The notes under the pieces: generated by a model | What the model was told of the DNA's origin: nothing | Database searches by the model: none | What the model saw: the letters and a program-made list of their open reading frames with translations, nothing else | Part shown: piece after piece, positions 41,488 to 51,607 of the stretch | How the letters are laid out: each line of letters starts with the position of its first letter | Numbering within the stretch: the first letter of the stretch is position 1 | DNA from: Hymenobacter negativus | GTDB taxonomy: Bacteria; Bacteroidota; Bacteroidia; Cytophagales; Hymenobacteraceae | Assembly: GCF_016056375.1 (NCBI RefSeq) | Contig: NZ_JAEDAE010000003.1 | Coordinates: 372,001-436,000 of the forward strand | Direction of reading: 5' to 3' | DNA: 64,000 bases | Position numbers and translations under genes: made by a program

Positions 41488-44277
41488 TTGGTGACGCCGC
41501 AATCTGTAAGCAGTCGCGCCGTGGCGCGGCCCGGCTGGCTGGTCTGGCTGGCCGCGCTGGCCGTGGGCCTGACCATCTTTTATTATTTCACGGGCGAAAA
41601 CAGTACCCTGCCCGTGCGCGAGGTAGCGCACCTGCAAGCCACGCCCCTGACGCTGGACAGCGTGGCGGCCGGCCCGGTGCACCTGCCGGTGCAGGCCAGC
41701 AGCTTTATCGTGACGCTGACGCACGACGTGGCGGGGCCATTTACGCAGCCGGTGGCAGCGGGCGTGTTTCTGGTGCTGCTGGCGGTGGTGCTGGCGGGCT
41801 GGGTAGCCGTGGTGAGCACACTGGCGCGCATGGCTTTCGTGGCGGGCATGGTGCCGGTTATTTTCCTGCTGCTGTCGCTTAATACCGAGTCGCTGGGTGT
41901 TTTCAATACCAGTGAGCGGTACTTCCTGTACCTGATGCTGGGGCTGGTGGGCGGCATTGGCTTTGCCCTGCACGCTTTTGCCGAGGACTGGCCGCTGTGG
42001 CGGCGGGCCGTGGTGATGGGAGCCGTGGTGGCCGGGCTGAGCGCATTGCTCCTCGCCCAAAGCCAGCTGCCCGTTGTGGATACCGTACTACAGCTGGCGG
42101 CGTATGCTACGCCGGGCGGCGCAGTACTGGTAGTGCTGCTGGTGCTGTGGGTGGGCCTAGAGAATATCAGGGCCTTGCTGTGGTTCAATACCCAGGCCGA
42201 ACAGCCGACGGGGCGGTTCGGACTGCTGCCGTTTGTGGCCGCCAGCTTGCTTTACCTGGGTGCGCTCTTCTTGTACGTCTGGAATGACGGAGTACTGCAA
42301 TTGCTGCCGGGCCTGAACCTTGACCCGTTGGTGCTGCTGCTACCGGCCGTGGTAACCAGTTGGCTGGGCCTGCGGCTGCGGGCGCCCAGCTACGCGGCCT
42401 GGGTACCGTATGCCGAAGGAATGGCGCAACTGTACCCGTTAATTGTGCTGGGCGCGGCCGGGGCGCTGGGTTATGCCTTCGCCACGGCCAATACGCCCCT
42501 GCTGGTGGCGGCGCGCAGCTTCACAGGGCTGGCGCTGCTGCTATTGGGCGCCCCGTTTTTGCTGTATGTGCTGGTGAACTTTGCGCCGCTTATCCGGCAA
42601 CGGCTGCGGGTGTACCGGGTAGTATTTGAGCCGCGCCGGCTGCCGTTCTATTCGGTGTATGTTTTGTCGATTGGGAGCCTGATTCTGGTGCAGTCGCGCC
42701 AGGACTTTCCGCTGGCTAACCAAGTGATGGCCGGCCAGTACAATAACCTCGGCGACCTCACGCGCCAGCAAAGCGAAGCCGCGCCCGACGACCTCAGCCT
42801 CGCTGGCCTGGCCGAGCGCTACTACGCCGAAAGCGGCGACGTGCTGTACCGCGCCAACCGGCACGCCGAGTTTGGTCGGGCAGCCATTTTCCGCTTCCGC
42901 CAGCAGCGCCGCAACGAGATACTCTCCCTGCGCCGCGCCCTGCTGCGCGGGCCCGATGAGAAGGTCTCGCTGCGTCTGGCCACGCTGTATAGCGACCCGG
43001 ACGACTTATTCGAAGGGCTTGACATCCTGCGCGGCGGCCTGAAGGCCCACCCGCGCAGCGCGGCGCTGGCCGGCGATTTGGCCCAGCTTTTCACCCGCAC
43101 CACCATAACCGATTCCGTCGCCTTCTACCTCGACAAAGCCGAACAGCTGGCTCCCGGTAGCTACGCCAGCCGTACCAATCAGCTGGCCTTTTTACTGAGC
43201 CAGAACCTGCTGGCCGATGCCCGGAAGCGCAGCGCCCAACTGAACCTGAAAACCACGGAGCCGGCGCTGATGAGCAACTTCACGTTGCTCCAGCTCCGCA
43301 CTGCTACGCCAATGGAGCCCACGCCCGCTGCCCCGGCCGCCGATGTGCAGGTCTTGGACGAAGCCAACTTTGCCCAGCTCTACCACGCGGTGCTGTGGGA
43401 CGTGGCCCGGCGCAAAGCCCAGCTCACGCCCGCTTTGCTGGCGCAACTGAACCGCTTGGCCACACAGCCGGCCAATGCCGACTACTACGAACAGTTACTG
43501 TTCCTGCAGGCGCTAGCGCGGCATGCGCTGGGGCAGGAGCAGGTAGCCCGGCAGCTGCTGTTGCCGCTGGCGGCGGGGACTACGGCTACTTCAGCGTACT
43601 TCCAGCAGCTGCTGGCGCTGTGGCAGCTTCAGCAGGGCCAATACGCCACTGCCGCCGACCAACTAGCTTTTGCGGCCTCGCACGGTGCGCCCCAGGCTGC
43701 CGAAATGCGGGTATATGCGCTGGCCCTGAGCGGCAATGCCGACTCGGTGCGGGCTGCCACGGCGCGGCTTCTAACTTCGCCCGACACGGCCCAGCAGCGG
43801 CAGGGGAGGCAGGCGCAGCGGTTGCTGGCCGCGGGCCGTCCGGTGCTGGCTGCTGATACAGCCGGCCGCGTGGGTATGACCTGGCTGGCCGAAGCCCAGC
43901 ATGCCGAGCAGAACAACGCCCCGGCCGCTGCCAAAAGCTACCAGCGCATCGTGCGCGAAGCCCCATTCAATGCCCCAGCCGTCTTGGCTGCCGCTAACTT
44001 TTACACCCGTCGACACGACTACACAAACGCTTACTCGGCCCTGCGCGCCGGCCTCGACGAAAACCCGGAGTCTGTACCGCTGTTGCGGGCCTACGTGCTG
44101 GCCGCTGCCGATGCCGGCCTGACCGAATACGCCGCCGATGCCTTGGCCCAACTGCGCCGGCTGCTACCGCCCAATACTTATGCTACTTTAGCAACGGAGT
44201 ACGCCGCCCACCAGGCAGCCCGCGCGGCGGCCGGGGCGTCCTTCTCCCAAGCGCCCGCTCCCTCACCTCTGCAATAA
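41488..44277 (+). CDS. Polytopic membrane protein with C-terminal TPR-like solenoid
   Basis: About 929 residues. It starts with TTG at 41488 or the adjacent GTG at 41491, directly after the gatC stop; no early ATG precedes the first TM helix. The first 400 residues hold about 11 TM helices (WLVWLAALAVGLTIFYYF, YFLYLMLGLVGGIGFALHAF, LPFYSVYVLSIGSLILVQ). The remaining 500 are helical with repeated A/L/Y patterns typical of TPRs (RNEILSLRRALLRGPDEKVS, FYLDKAEQLAPGSYASRTNQ). The layout recalls membrane-anchored TPR proteins of Bacteroidota; no enzyme motif is seen. Coding is GC-rich and normal. Confidence 0.8.
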   Translation: MVTPQSVSSRAVARPGWLVWLAALAVGLTIFYYFTGENSTLPVREVAHLQATPLTLDSVAAGPVHLPVQASSFIVTLTHDVAGPFTQPVAAGVFLVLLAVVLAGWVAVVSTLARMAFVAGMVPVIFLLLSLNTESLGVFNTSERYFLYLMLGLVGGIGFALHAFAEDWPLWRRAVVMGAVVAGLSALLLAQSQLPVVDTVLQLAAYATPGGAVLVVLLVLWVGLENIRALLWFNTQAEQPTGRFGLLPFVAASLLYLGALFLYVWNDGVLQLLPGLNLDPLVLLLPAVVTSWLGLRLRAPSYAAWVPYAEGMAQLYPLIVLGAAGALGYAFATANTPLLVAARSFTGLALLLLGAPFLLYVLVNFAPLIRQRLRVYRVVFEPRRLPFYSVYVLSIGSLILVQSRQDFPLANQVMAGQYNNLGDLTRQQSEAAPDDLSLAGLAERYYAESGDVLYRANRHAEFGRAAIFRFRQQRRNEILSLRRALLRGPDEKVSLRLATLYSDPDDLFEGLDILRGGLKAHPRSAALAGDLAQLFTRTTITDSVAFYLDKAEQLAPGSYASRTNQLAFLLSQNLLADARKRSAQLNLKTTEPALMSNFTLLQLRTATPMEPTPAAPAADVQVLDEANFAQLYHAVLWDVARRKAQLTPALLAQLNRLATQPANADYYEQLLFLQALARHALGQEQVARQLLLPLAAGTTATSAYFQQLLALWQLQQGQYATAADQLAFAASHGAPQAAEMRVYALALSGNADSVRAATARLLTSPDTAQQRQGRQAQRLLAAGRPVLAADTAGRVGMTWLAEAQHAEQNNAPAAAKSYQRIVREAPFNAPAVLAAANFYTRRHDYTNAYSALRAGLDENPESVPLLRAYVLAAADAGLTEYAADALAQLRRLLPPNTYATLATEYAAHQAARAAAGASFSQAPAPSPLQ

Positions 44278-44289
44278 GCCCCTGGTTCC

Positions 44290-45009
44290 ATGAATCCGAA
44301 CGTTATCGAAACCACCGACATCGCCAAAGCCTACGTGATGGGCACGGAGGTCATCAACGCGCTGGTGTCAGTGAGCATTGAAATCAAGCGCGGCGAGTAC
44401 GTGGCGTTTATGGGGCCGTCGGGCTCGGGCAAATCCACGCTGATGAACATTGTGGGCTGCCTCGATACGCCCAGCAAGGGCCAGTACATTCTGAATGGGC
44501 AGGACGTGAGCCGGATGAGTGATAACCAGCTGGCAGAGGTGCGTAATAAGGAAATTGGCTTCGTTTTCCAGAGTTTCAACCTGCTGCCCCGCGCCTCGGC
44601 CCTCGACAACGTGGCCCTGCCGCTCATCTACGCCGGCCTGAGCAAGCGCGAGCGCACCGAGCGCGCCATGGAAAGCCTGCGCTCGGTGGGCTTGGCCGAC
44701 CGAGCCTCGCACCGCCCCAATGAGCTGAGCGGCGGCCAACGCCAGCGCGTGGCCATTGCCCGCGCCCTCGTCAACAACCCCAGCGTGCTGCTGGCCGACG
44801 AACCCACCGGTGCCCTCGATTCGAAGACCAGCCACGAAATCATGGACCTGTTTGAGGCGCTGTATGCCAAGGGCAATACCATCATCATGGTGACACACGA
44901 GGAAGATATTGCCCACTACGCCCACCGCATTGTGCGCCTGCGCGATGGCCTCATCGAAACCGACGAGGTGAACCGGAACGTCACCACCCACGCAATGGCG
45001 GGGCACTAA
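44290..45009 (+). CDS. ABC transporter ATP-binding protein, LolD/MacB type
   Basis: 239 residues. Walker A GPSGSGKS at 42-49, Q-loop Gln94 ([11 protein letters not shown]), signature LSGGQ at 146-150, Walker B VLLADEP at 166-172, D-loop SALD-type GALDSK, and H-loop TH at MVTHEED. The short [19 protein letters not shown] segment is that of the LolD/MacB/FtsE group, which works with FtsX-like permeases on lipoprotein sorting, drug efflux or membrane stress. No such permease is next to it; the gene before is a different type of membrane protein. It follows that gene by 12 bases. Confidence 0.92.
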   Translation: MNPNVIETTDIAKAYVMGTEVINALVSVSIEIKRGEYVAFMGPSGSGKSTLMNIVGCLDTPSKGQYILNGQDVSRMSDNQLAEVRNKEIGFVFQSFNLLPRASALDNVALPLIYAGLSKRERTERAMESLRSVGLADRASHRPNELSGGQRQRVAIARALVNNPSVLLADEPTGALDSKTSHEIMDLFEALYAKGNTIIMVTHEEDIAHYAHRIVRLRDGLIETDEVNRNVTTHAMAGH

Positions 45010-45095
45010 GTGGTTGGGGGTAAACCAATCGCGCAGCACCGTTCCGTTCCATGCTTCGCGGCGCGTTGCATGACGTTCAAGAACCAGCTAAATAC

Positions 45096-45644
45096 ATGAA
45101 AATATACACCAAAACCGGCGACAAAGGCCTCACCTCCCTTATCGGCGGCACGCGCGTGCCCAAGAGCAGCCTGCGCATTGAGTGCTACGGCACGGTGGAT
45201 GAGCTGAATTCCCACCTCGGGCTGGTGAGCGACCAAGAAGTGAATGCCGCCCGCCGGCCGCTGCTTAAGGAAATCCAGGACCGGCTATTCACCATTGGCT
45301 CAGCCCTGGCGGCTGACCCGGAGAAGTCGAAAATGAAACTGCCCGACCTGCACGCCGCCGACGTGACGCTGCTGGAAGATGAAATGGACCGCCTCAACCT
45401 CGATTTGCCCGAGTTGCGCGCCTTTATTCTGCCGGGCGGCCATCCCGCTGTAAGCCACGCCCACGTAGCGCGTTGCGTGTGCCGCCGCGCCGAGCGCCTC
45501 GTCATTCACCTAGCCGAGGATGCTTTTGTGGCTGATTTGGTAGTGGTATATCTGAACCGCCTGTCCGATTTTCTGTTTGTGCTGAGCCGGGCCATGGCCC
45601 ACGAGCTGGGCGTGGAGGAAGTAACCTGGCAGGCCCGGCTGTGA
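45096..45644 (+). CDS. Cob(I)alamin adenosyltransferase, PduO type
   Basis: 182 residues from the ATG at 45096; an in-frame ATG at 45051 adds 15 residues. Transfers adenosyl from ATP to cob(I)alamin to give coenzyme B12. ATP-binding start KIYTKTGDKGLTSLIGG, then SLRIECYGTVDELNSHLG, and the C-terminal SHAHVARCVCRRAERLVIHL and LNRLSDFLFVLSRAM helices are typical. It implies use of adenosylcobalamin, for example by methylmalonyl-CoA mutase, which is not in this window. The gap to ilvE (45645-45830) has no further gene. Confidence 0.93.
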   Translation: MKIYTKTGDKGLTSLIGGTRVPKSSLRIECYGTVDELNSHLGLVSDQEVNAARRPLLKEIQDRLFTIGSALAADPEKSKMKLPDLHAADVTLLEDEMDRLNLDLPELRAFILPGGHPAVSHAHVARCVCRRAERLVIHLAEDAFVADLVVVYLNRLSDFLFVLSRAMAHELGVEEVTWQARL

Positions 45645-45830
45645 ACCGAAACAACCCCTTTGAGCGTCATGCAGAAAGAAGCCCGGCCGCCTCGCTCCAG
45701 GCTTCGGCAAAGCCAGCGAGCCGATTGATTCCGGCCAACTGCCGACCTTTGCTTTTAATTAATTACCCACACCCTCTCTAATTCCGTACTCGGAAAATCC
45801 CACCCACGCGTACCCCGTAACTGCCTTTTT

Positions 45831-46895
45831 ATGATAGACATTCTTCCGATTCGCACGCAGCCAACCACGGCCTCGCGGCTGGCCACGCAGGACTTCGACC
45901 ACCTCGAATTCGGCAAAGTATTTTCCGACCACATGTTTGTGGTAGATTACCGCGACGGCGAGTGGCAGGATGCCCAGATTTTGCCCTACGGCGACCTCTC
46001 GGTAAGCCCCGCTAACTCGGCCCTGCACTACGGTCAGGCCATTTTCGAGGGCATGAAGGCCTACCATCAGACCGATGGCGGCGTGGCCTTGTTCCGCCCG
46101 CTTGACAACTGGGCGCGCCTCAACGCCTCGGCCGAGCGCATGTGCATGCCCACCATCCCGGAAGAACTGTTTATGCAGGGCCTGCGCGAGCTCATCAAGC
46201 TCGATGCGGGCTGGGTTCCCACTTTCGCGGGCAGCTCGCTCTACATCCGCCCCTTCATGTTTGCCACCGATGGCTTCATCGGCGTGCGGCCCTCGGAGGC
46301 GTACCGTTTCGTGATTTTCACCTGCCCCGTGGGCTTGTATTACAACAAGCCGTTGCGTGTGCGCTTCGAGCAGAAATACGTGCGCTCGGCCGAAGGTGGC
46401 GCGGGCTACGCCAAAAACGCCGGCAACTACGGCGCAGCCATGTACCCCACCAAGCTGGCCCAGCAGGAAGGCTACAACCAGCTCATCTGGACCGATGCCT
46501 CGGAGCACCGCTACGTGGAAGAATCGGGCACGATGAACGCCATTTTCGTGATTGACGGCCGCGTGGTGACGCCCGCCCTCAGCACCAGCATCCTCGACGG
46601 CATCACGCGCCGCAGCGTGCTGGAGCTGGCCCACGACATGGGCATGCCCGTGGAAGAGCGCAAGGTGAGCAGCCGCGAAATTGTGGAGGCCCTGCATGCC
46701 GGCAAACTGGAAGAAGCTTTCGGCGCCGGCACGGCCGCTACCATCGCGCCCATTGCCGTCATCGGCTACGAAGGGCACGACTACGAGCTGCCCGAAGTTG
46801 GCCCCAACGCCTTCTCGAAGCGCGTAGGCGCGGCCCTAGATGCCATCCGCACCGGCGAAGGCGCCGACGTGCACAACTGGATGGCGGCCGTGTAA
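45831..46895 (+). CDS. ilvE: Branched-chain amino acid aminotransferase
   Basis: 354 residues. PLP-dependent transamination, the last step of leucine, isoleucine and valine synthesis and the first of their breakdown. Fold-type IV enzyme of the larger (BCAT/eukaryotic-like) branch. The PLP lysine is Lys195 in GYAKNAGNY; further blocks are [44 protein letters not shown] and [12 protein letters not shown]. Closed by an inverted repeat and a strong terminator. Confidence 0.95.
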   Translation: MIDILPIRTQPTTASRLATQDFDHLEFGKVFSDHMFVVDYRDGEWQDAQILPYGDLSVSPANSALHYGQAIFEGMKAYHQTDGGVALFRPLDNWARLNASAERMCMPTIPEELFMQGLRELIKLDAGWVPTFAGSSLYIRPFMFATDGFIGVRPSEAYRFVIFTCPVGLYYNKPLRVRFEQKYVRSAEGGAGYAKNAGNYGAAMYPTKLAQQEGYNQLIWTDASEHRYVEESGTMNAIFVIDGRVVTPALSTSILDGITRRSVLELAHDMGMPVEERKVSSREIVEALHAGKLEEAFGAGTAATIAPIAVIGYEGHDYELPEVGPNAFSKRVGAALDAIRTGEGADVHNWMAAV

Positions 46896-46896
46896 T

Positions 46897-46964
46897 TGTA
46901 GCGTGGACTCTGCGAGTCCGCGCATTAAACGAACGATGCGCGGACTCGCAGAGTCCACGCTACA
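46897..46964. repeat. Perfect 29-bp inverted repeat after ilvE
   Basis: Arms 46897-46925 and 46936-46964 are exact complements with a 10-base spacer. It starts two bases after the ilvE stop and is followed within three bases by a separate intrinsic terminator, so it is not needed for termination itself. Confidence 0.87.
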
Positions 46965-46966
46965 GG

Positions 46967-47001
46967 AAAAGCCGCTTCATTGTGAAGCGGCTTTTCTTTT
47001 T
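46967..47001 (+). terminator. Intrinsic terminator of ilvE
   Basis: Stem AAAAGCCGCTTCA 46967-46979, loop TTG, TGAAGCGGCTTTT 46983-46995, followed by CTTTTTT. Confidence 0.93.
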
Positions 47002-47068
47002 TGCCCCACCTTTGCAGCTCCAAACCATTCCCACTCACTCAGCCACTCCGCTACTCAGTCACTCCTCT

Positions 47069-48172
47069 ATGACCGTTTCCCTGAAAACCGTTACCCTCGA
47101 TAGCAAGCACCGCGAGCTGGGTGCCAAAATGGTGCCTTTTGCCGGCTACGACATGCCGGTGCGCTATTCGTCCGACCTCGACGAGCACCACACCGTGCGC
47201 CGCGCGGTGGGCATGTTCGATGTGTCGCACATGGGCGAATTTCGCCTGCGCGGCCCCCAGGCCCTCGACCTCATTCAGCGCGTGACCAGCAACGACGCCA
47301 GCAAGCTCACCGACGGCAAAGCCCAGTATTCCTGCCTGCCCAACCACGACGGCGGCATCGTGGACGACCTGCTGGTGTACAAGCTGGCCGATGAAGATTA
47401 CCTCTTGGTAGTCAACGCGTCCAACATCGAAAAAGACTGGAGCTGGATTCAGCACCACAATACGCAGGGCGTGGAGATGGAAGACATTTCGGACCGCACC
47501 AGCCTGTTTGCCGTGCAGGGACCGAAGGCGCAGGCTGCCTTACAGTCGCTGACCGACGTGGATTTGAGCAGCATCCCGTACTACTCCTTCGTGCAGGGCA
47601 CCTTTGCTGGCGCGCCCGACGTCATTATTTCGGCCACCGGCTACACCGGCGCGGGTGGCTTCGAGCTCTACATCCCGAACGAAAGCGCCGCCATGGTCTG
47701 GGATAAAATTATGCTCGCCGGCCAGCCCTACGGCATCAAGCCCATCGGCCTGGGCGCGCGCGACACGCTCCGCCTCGAAATGGGCTACTGTCTCTACGGC
47801 AACGACATCGACGACACCACCTCGCCCCTCGAAGCCGGCCTGGGCTGGATTACCAAGTTCACCAAAGAATTCACGAACTCCGAAAACCTGAAAAAGCAGA
47901 AGGAAGCCGGCGTGACTAAAAAGCTGGTTGGTTTCGTGATGGACGGCCCCGGCATCCCGCGCGGCCACTACGAACTAGTGGACGCCGACGGCCAGAAAAT
48001 TGGCGACGTCACCAGCGGCACGCAGTCGCCTTCGCTCAGCAAAGGCATCGGCCTGGGCTATGTGAAAACCGAGCTGGCAGCCCCCGGTACCCAGATTTTC
48101 GTGCAGATTCGCGGCAAAAACATGCCCGCTACGGTGAGCAAACTGCCGCTCACCAAAGGCACGGAAGAATAG
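47069..48172 (+). CDS. gcvT: Glycine cleavage system T protein (aminomethyltransferase)
   Basis: 367 residues from the ATG at 47069 ([20 protein letters not shown]); the frame opens at 46982 inside the terminator hairpin, so the longer start is rejected. Releases ammonia and passes the methylene unit of glycine to tetrahydrofolate. Family blocks are [40 protein letters not shown] and [20 protein letters not shown]. The other gcv genes are not in the window, as is common when gcvT stands alone in Bacteroidota. A CACCTTTG lies upstream near 47007 as a weak -7 match. Confidence 0.95.
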   Translation: MTVSLKTVTLDSKHRELGAKMVPFAGYDMPVRYSSDLDEHHTVRRAVGMFDVSHMGEFRLRGPQALDLIQRVTSNDASKLTDGKAQYSCLPNHDGGIVDDLLVYKLADEDYLLVVNASNIEKDWSWIQHHNTQGVEMEDISDRTSLFAVQGPKAQAALQSLTDVDLSSIPYYSFVQGTFAGAPDVIISATGYTGAGGFELYIPNESAAMVWDKIMLAGQPYGIKPIGLGARDTLRLEMGYCLYGNDIDDTTSPLEAGLGWITKFTKEFTNSENLKKQKEAGVTKKLVGFVMDGPGIPRGHYELVDADGQKIGDVTSGTQSPSLSKGIGLGYVKTELAAPGTQIFVQIRGKNMPATVSKLPLTKGTEE

Positions 48173-48176
48173 AGTC

Positions 48177-48261
48177 AAGAGTTAAAAGTTAGGAGTTAAG
48201 AGTTGGTTACGGGCTCTATGGACCCTAGCTACCAACTCTTAACTCCTAACTTTTAACTCTT
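48177..48261. repeat. Perfect 31-bp AT-rich inverted repeat between gcvT and comB
   Basis: Arms 48177-48207 and 48231-48261, 23-base loop. Each arm is itself a degenerate tandem of GTTA/AGTT-like units. It ends ten bases before the GTG start of the next gene, leaving no room for a promoter after it. Confidence 0.87.
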
Positions 48262-48271
48262 AATTCAACCA

Positions 48272-48991
48272 GTGTACAAACTTGATATTTGTTTCTCGCC
48301 CGAGCTGCTGCCCTTTTATGACTTGCGCGGCAAGGTGGCCGTTATCGTGGATATTCTGCGGGCTTCCAGCACCATCGTCACGGCGCTGGGGGAGGGCGTA
48401 ACCTATGTTTTTCCAGTGGCTTCGCTGGACGAATGCAGCGCTTACGGTCAGCAGCACGGCTGCCTCACCGCAGCCGAGCGCGACGGCCTGCCCGCCGCTG
48501 GCTTCGATTTGGGCAATTCGCCCTTCGGCTTTCTCGATGCTGCCCGGCCAGTGCGGGGCCGCGCCCTCACCATCAGCACTACCAATGGCACGGCGGCGCT
48601 CCGTCGCTCGCTGGCGGCGGACGCTGTGGTAGTCGGCAGTTTCCTGAACCTGGCGGCCGTGGCCGATTTTGCCCGCCGCCAGCAGCGCGATGTGCTGGTG
48701 GTGTGCGCCGGTTGGAAAGGCCAGTTCTGCCTCGAAGACACCATATTCGGCGGTGCGCTGGCCGAGCGGCTAAGCGCGGATTTCGACGTGCGCAGCTCCG
48801 ATGCCACGCTGGCGGCGCTGAACTTATGGGAGCAGGGCAAGGCCGATTTGTCGGCGTATTTGCTGCAATCGGCCCATGTTCGACGCCTCAATTCGCTGGA
48901 AGCCAGCAAGGATTTTGAGTTCTGCCTGCGGATTGACGCTTATACCAACGTGCTGCCCGTGTGGCAGGCCGACCGGCTGGTGTTAGCGTAA
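48272..48991 (+). CDS. comB: 2-phosphosulfolactate phosphatase family protein (ComB-like)
   Basis: 239 residues, GTG start at 48272 just after the inverted repeat. ComB dephosphorylates 2-phosphosulfolactate in coenzyme M synthesis; bacterial members are common and their substrate is often unproven. Family motifs seen are VAVIVDILRASSTIVTAL, FDLGNSPFGF, TISTTNGTAAL and LEDTIFGGAL. There is no other sulfolactate or coenzyme M gene nearby, so a different phosphate ester may be the true substrate. Confidence 0.85.
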   Translation: MYKLDICFSPELLPFYDLRGKVAVIVDILRASSTIVTALGEGVTYVFPVASLDECSAYGQQHGCLTAAERDGLPAAGFDLGNSPFGFLDAARPVRGRALTISTTNGTAALRRSLAADAVVVGSFLNLAAVADFARRQQRDVLVVCAGWKGQFCLEDTIFGGALAERLSADFDVRSSDATLAALNLWEQGKADLSAYLLQSAHVRRLNSLEASKDFEFCLRIDAYTNVLPVWQADRLVLA

Positions 48992-48996
48992 TTGTT

Positions 48997-49077
48997 TGTC
49001 ATGCTGAACGCAGGGAAGCATCTGGGATAATCGTCTAATGATTTGTTCTCAGATGCTTCCCTGCGTATAGTATGACA
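48997..49077. repeat. 28-bp inverted repeat (25/28) between convergent comB and mazG-like genes
   Basis: Arms 48997-49024 and 49050-49077, three mismatches clustered near the outer end. The arm TGTCATGCTGAACGCAGG resembles a GTCATGCTGA-type element often dispersed in Hymenobacter-like genomes (from memory, not searched). It fills the gap between two converging genes. Confidence 0.8.
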
Positions 49078-49083
49078 ATTTTA

Positions 49084-49410
49084 TTACTTCAGCTTCTCAT
49101 TATCCTGATGCCGCTGGCTGTCGCGTTGGGTTTTCTTAGCCAGGTTGCGGGTCATGGCTTCGGTGAGGTTGATGCCGGTCTGGTTGGCGAGGCAGATGAC
49201 GACGAACAAGACGTCGGCCAGCTCGTCGCCGAGCTCGCGGCCCTTGTCCGATTCCTTGAACGACTGTTCGCCGTACTGACGGGCGATGAGGCGGGCCACT
49301 TCGCCCACTTCTTCCGTGAGGATGGCCAGATTGGTCAGCTCATTAAAGTAGCGAACACCCGTAGTCGTAATCCAGGTATCGACGGTTTTCTGGGCTTCTT
49401 CGATGGTCAT
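49084..49410 (-). CDS. MazG-like nucleotide pyrophosphohydrolase
   Basis: 108 residues, one MazG domain. Hydrolyses (d)NTPs to monophosphates, often for pool sanitation. The metal-binding set is EEVGE (LTEEVGEVARLIAR) and the downstream ELGDELADVLFVV. Short relatives of this size form dimers or tetramers. In an operon after dtd with a 25-base gap; both are quality-control enzymes. Confidence 0.9.
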   Translation of the reverse strand: MTIEEAQKTVDTWITTTGVRYFNELTNLAILTEEVGEVARLIARQYGEQSFKESDKGRELGDELADVLFVVICLANQTGINLTEAMTRNLAKKTQRDSQRHQDNEKLK

Positions 49411-49435
49411 GTGGAAAAATTGAAGCGGGTGAGGT

Positions 49436-49882
49436 TTAAGCCGGCGAATCGAGCACGATGGTTACCGGGCCATCGTTGAGCAGGCTGACTTTCATATCGG
49501 CCCCAAAGATGCCGGTGGGCACGGGCTGGCCCAGCTCGGCGGCCACCATAGCCACAAACTGCTCGTACAGCGGCTCGGCCACGGCGGGCGGGGCAGCCCC
49601 AATGTAACTGGGGCGGTTGCCCTTGCGCGCATCGGCCAGCAGCGTGAACTGGCTCACTACCAGCACCTGCCCGCCGATGTCTTGCACGCTGCGGTTCATC
49701 TGGCCATTTTCGTCGCCAAAAATGCGGAGCTGCACCAGCTTGCGGCACATCCAGGCGAGGGAAGTAGAATTATCAGTAGGGGCGAAGCCGGCCAATACCA
49801 GTAGGCCCGGGCCAATCTGGCCGGTAATGTGCCCGTCGACGGTGACCGAAGCCTGGCTAACGCGCTGAATAACGAGACGCAT
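49436..49882 (-). CDS. dtd: D-aminoacyl-tRNA deacylase
   Basis: 148 residues from the ATG at 49882 ([17 protein letters not shown]); longer readings of the frame to 50062 overlap the divergent gene. Removes D-amino acids from mischarged tRNA. Characteristic motifs are [17 protein letters not shown] (the SQFTL loop) and the C-terminal [13 protein letters not shown] carrying the GP cross-subunit motif. Length matches the family (about 145-150). Confidence 0.95.
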   Translation of the reverse strand: MRLVIQRVSQASVTVDGHITGQIGPGLLVLAGFAPTDNSTSLAWMCRKLVQLRIFGDENGQMNRSVQDIGGQVLVVSQFTLLADARKGNRPSYIGAAPPAVAEPLYEQFVAMVAAELGQPVPTGIFGADMKVSLLNDGPVTIVLDSPA

Positions 49883-49976
49883 AAATTGTTTAAGTGAAAC
49901 GGGTAAAGCCGGAAGTTGCGCCGAATGTTGTGGCAGGCGTGCCGACCTTCGCGCCTGCCCTTTCGCGTCACTGCCC

Positions 49977-51497
49977 ATGCTTCTATTTGACTCTGCAAAT
50001 AACGTCCGCATCTCCGCTAGCCGCCGCTGGTGGCTGCTGGGGGCGCTGCTGCTAGTGGCCATCAGCCGGCTGTGGCGGCTGGCCGAGGTCGGCGCACCCG
50101 ATTCCGACTCGGTACGCGACTGGCAGATAATTCAGCAGATGGTGCACGGCGACTTCTCCCAGCTCTTCCACCACGGCAGCCCGGGGTTCAGCGTTTTCTA
50201 CCTGCCGGTGGCATTGGTTGCGCATCGGTTTGTGGTGCTGCAAACCATCAATGCGCTGCTGGGCGTGGCCGGGCTGGGCTTTTTCGTGGCCTGGGTGAGC
50301 CGCCAAGCCCGCCTCAACGGCCCCGAAACGGCGGGCCTCGCGCTGCTGGGCGGCACCTCGCTGCTGCTCACGTTTTCGGGCCGCGACTTCACCATGAGCT
50401 CGCTCAACCTTGTGCTGTTTGCAGGGCTGTTGCGCAGCCATTTTGCGCGCTTACAGCAGCCCAATTCTGCCGCATTGCCGCGCGTGGCCTTGTGGCTAGC
50501 ATTGGGCCTGAGCATAGACTATAAATTCCTGTTCACCATTCCCATCCTCGTGGTGCTGGAGTGGTGGCAGTCCGACGGCCTGTGGCGGCAGCCGCGCACC
50601 TGGGGGCGAGTGCTGGGCATCCTGGCCGCGCCCTACTTCCTGTTTGGTGCGTTGGGGTGGCAGGTGGGGCTGCCGTGGTACCGTTGGTTGGCCTTCTACG
50701 TGCGCGTGGCCGTGCCTAAAACCGCCAACCTGGCGGGCCGGCAAGCCACCATGAGCCTCGATATCACCTATTACCTGCGCTACCTGGGCAGCTTCGAGTC
50801 GCCGCTTCTGCTGCTGGGGCTGGGGCTGGCCGCGTGGCTGGTGCTGCGCCAGTGGCAGGCCGGCGGGTGGGCGGCCACCCGGCAGTGGACGGTGCTATCC
50901 TACCTGCTGGTGTGGGCTGCGCTGCTGCTGGGCGGCATGTCGCTGGTGGTGAAAGCGCCCCGGGGACTACTGTTTGCCTACCTGCCGCTGGCCGCGCTGG
51001 CCGTGCTGAGCGGCCGGCGCGTGCTGCCCGGCTGGGCGCTGGCCGGGGTGCTACTGGCTGCGGTGGGCCAGAACTTGTTCCGCATTCAGCGCGAGCTGTA
51101 TGCGCCGCTGCCCACGCACTACCCGCAGGTGGCGGCGTGGCTGCAACAGCACGGAGCCACACGGATAGCCAGCACCGTGGGCCTTAACCTAACCCCGTAC
51201 CTGAACAATCGCCAAATCCTGACGGTAATCACGGACGAGCGGCAGCTACCGGCCCTGCGCCGCCAGGGCGTGCAGTACGTGCTGTTCGATGGCTACCGGC
51301 AGGTGGCGGGCGTGGCCCGGTTCGATTCGCTGGCGGCGCAGCGGCCGGTGGCGGCGTGGCCCGAGCCGGCGCTGCACAGGCCGCTGTTGTTCTTGGAGCA
51401 TTCTGAGTACACAGGGCTAAGCTACGTCGAAACCCTGGCCGCGTGCCAGGCTGCGCAGGCCGATTCGCTGCCCCTCCGGCTATATCGGCTGCAATAA
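49977..51497 (+). CDS. Polytopic membrane protein, possibly GT-C-type glycosyltransferase
   Basis: 506 residues with about 10-11 TM helices and a soluble C-terminal 120 residues. After TM1 ([19 protein letters not shown]) comes an acidic loop [13 protein letters not shown], the position where GT-C transferases such as ArnT or PMT hold catalytic acid residues; TM helices then alternate with Arg/Trp-rich loops. The C-terminal domain ([20 protein letters not shown]) could be lumenal. The similarity is to topology only and I would not name a sugar or acceptor. Start is 94 bases from the divergent dtd start. Confidence 0.65.
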   Translation: MLLFDSANNVRISASRRWWLLGALLLVAISRLWRLAEVGAPDSDSVRDWQIIQQMVHGDFSQLFHHGSPGFSVFYLPVALVAHRFVVLQTINALLGVAGLGFFVAWVSRQARLNGPETAGLALLGGTSLLLTFSGRDFTMSSLNLVLFAGLLRSHFARLQQPNSAALPRVALWLALGLSIDYKFLFTIPILVVLEWWQSDGLWRQPRTWGRVLGILAAPYFLFGALGWQVGLPWYRWLAFYVRVAVPKTANLAGRQATMSLDITYYLRYLGSFESPLLLLGLGLAAWLVLRQWQAGGWAATRQWTVLSYLLVWAALLLGGMSLVVKAPRGLLFAYLPLAALAVLSGRRVLPGWALAGVLLAAVGQNLFRIQRELYAPLPTHYPQVAAWLQQHGATRIASTVGLNLTPYLNNRQILTVITDERQLPALRRQGVQYVLFDGYRQVAGVARFDSLAAQRPVAAWPEPALHRPLLFLEHSEYTGLSYVETLAACQAAQADSLPLRLYRLQ

Positions 51498-51516
51498 TTA
51501 CCGCATCGGCAAAAGC

Positions 51517-51575
51517 GAAGCCGCTGGTCGTGGCCCTTCGATAGCTTGCTATCAGGGGCTGCGACCAGCGGCTTC
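51517..51575. terminator. Long hairpin between convergent membrane protein and SGNH hydrolase genes
   Basis: Outer stem GAAGCCGCTGGTCG 51517-51530 with CGACCAGCGGCTTC 51562-51575, a GCCC/GGGC step and an inner GATAGC-TT-GCTATC stem. No T-run, but its place between two converging stop codons suggests transcript 3'-end protection or termination. Confidence 0.7.
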
Positions 51576-51607
51576 AGAGGTAATATCAGGAAAAGGCTAA
51601 GCCCGCA

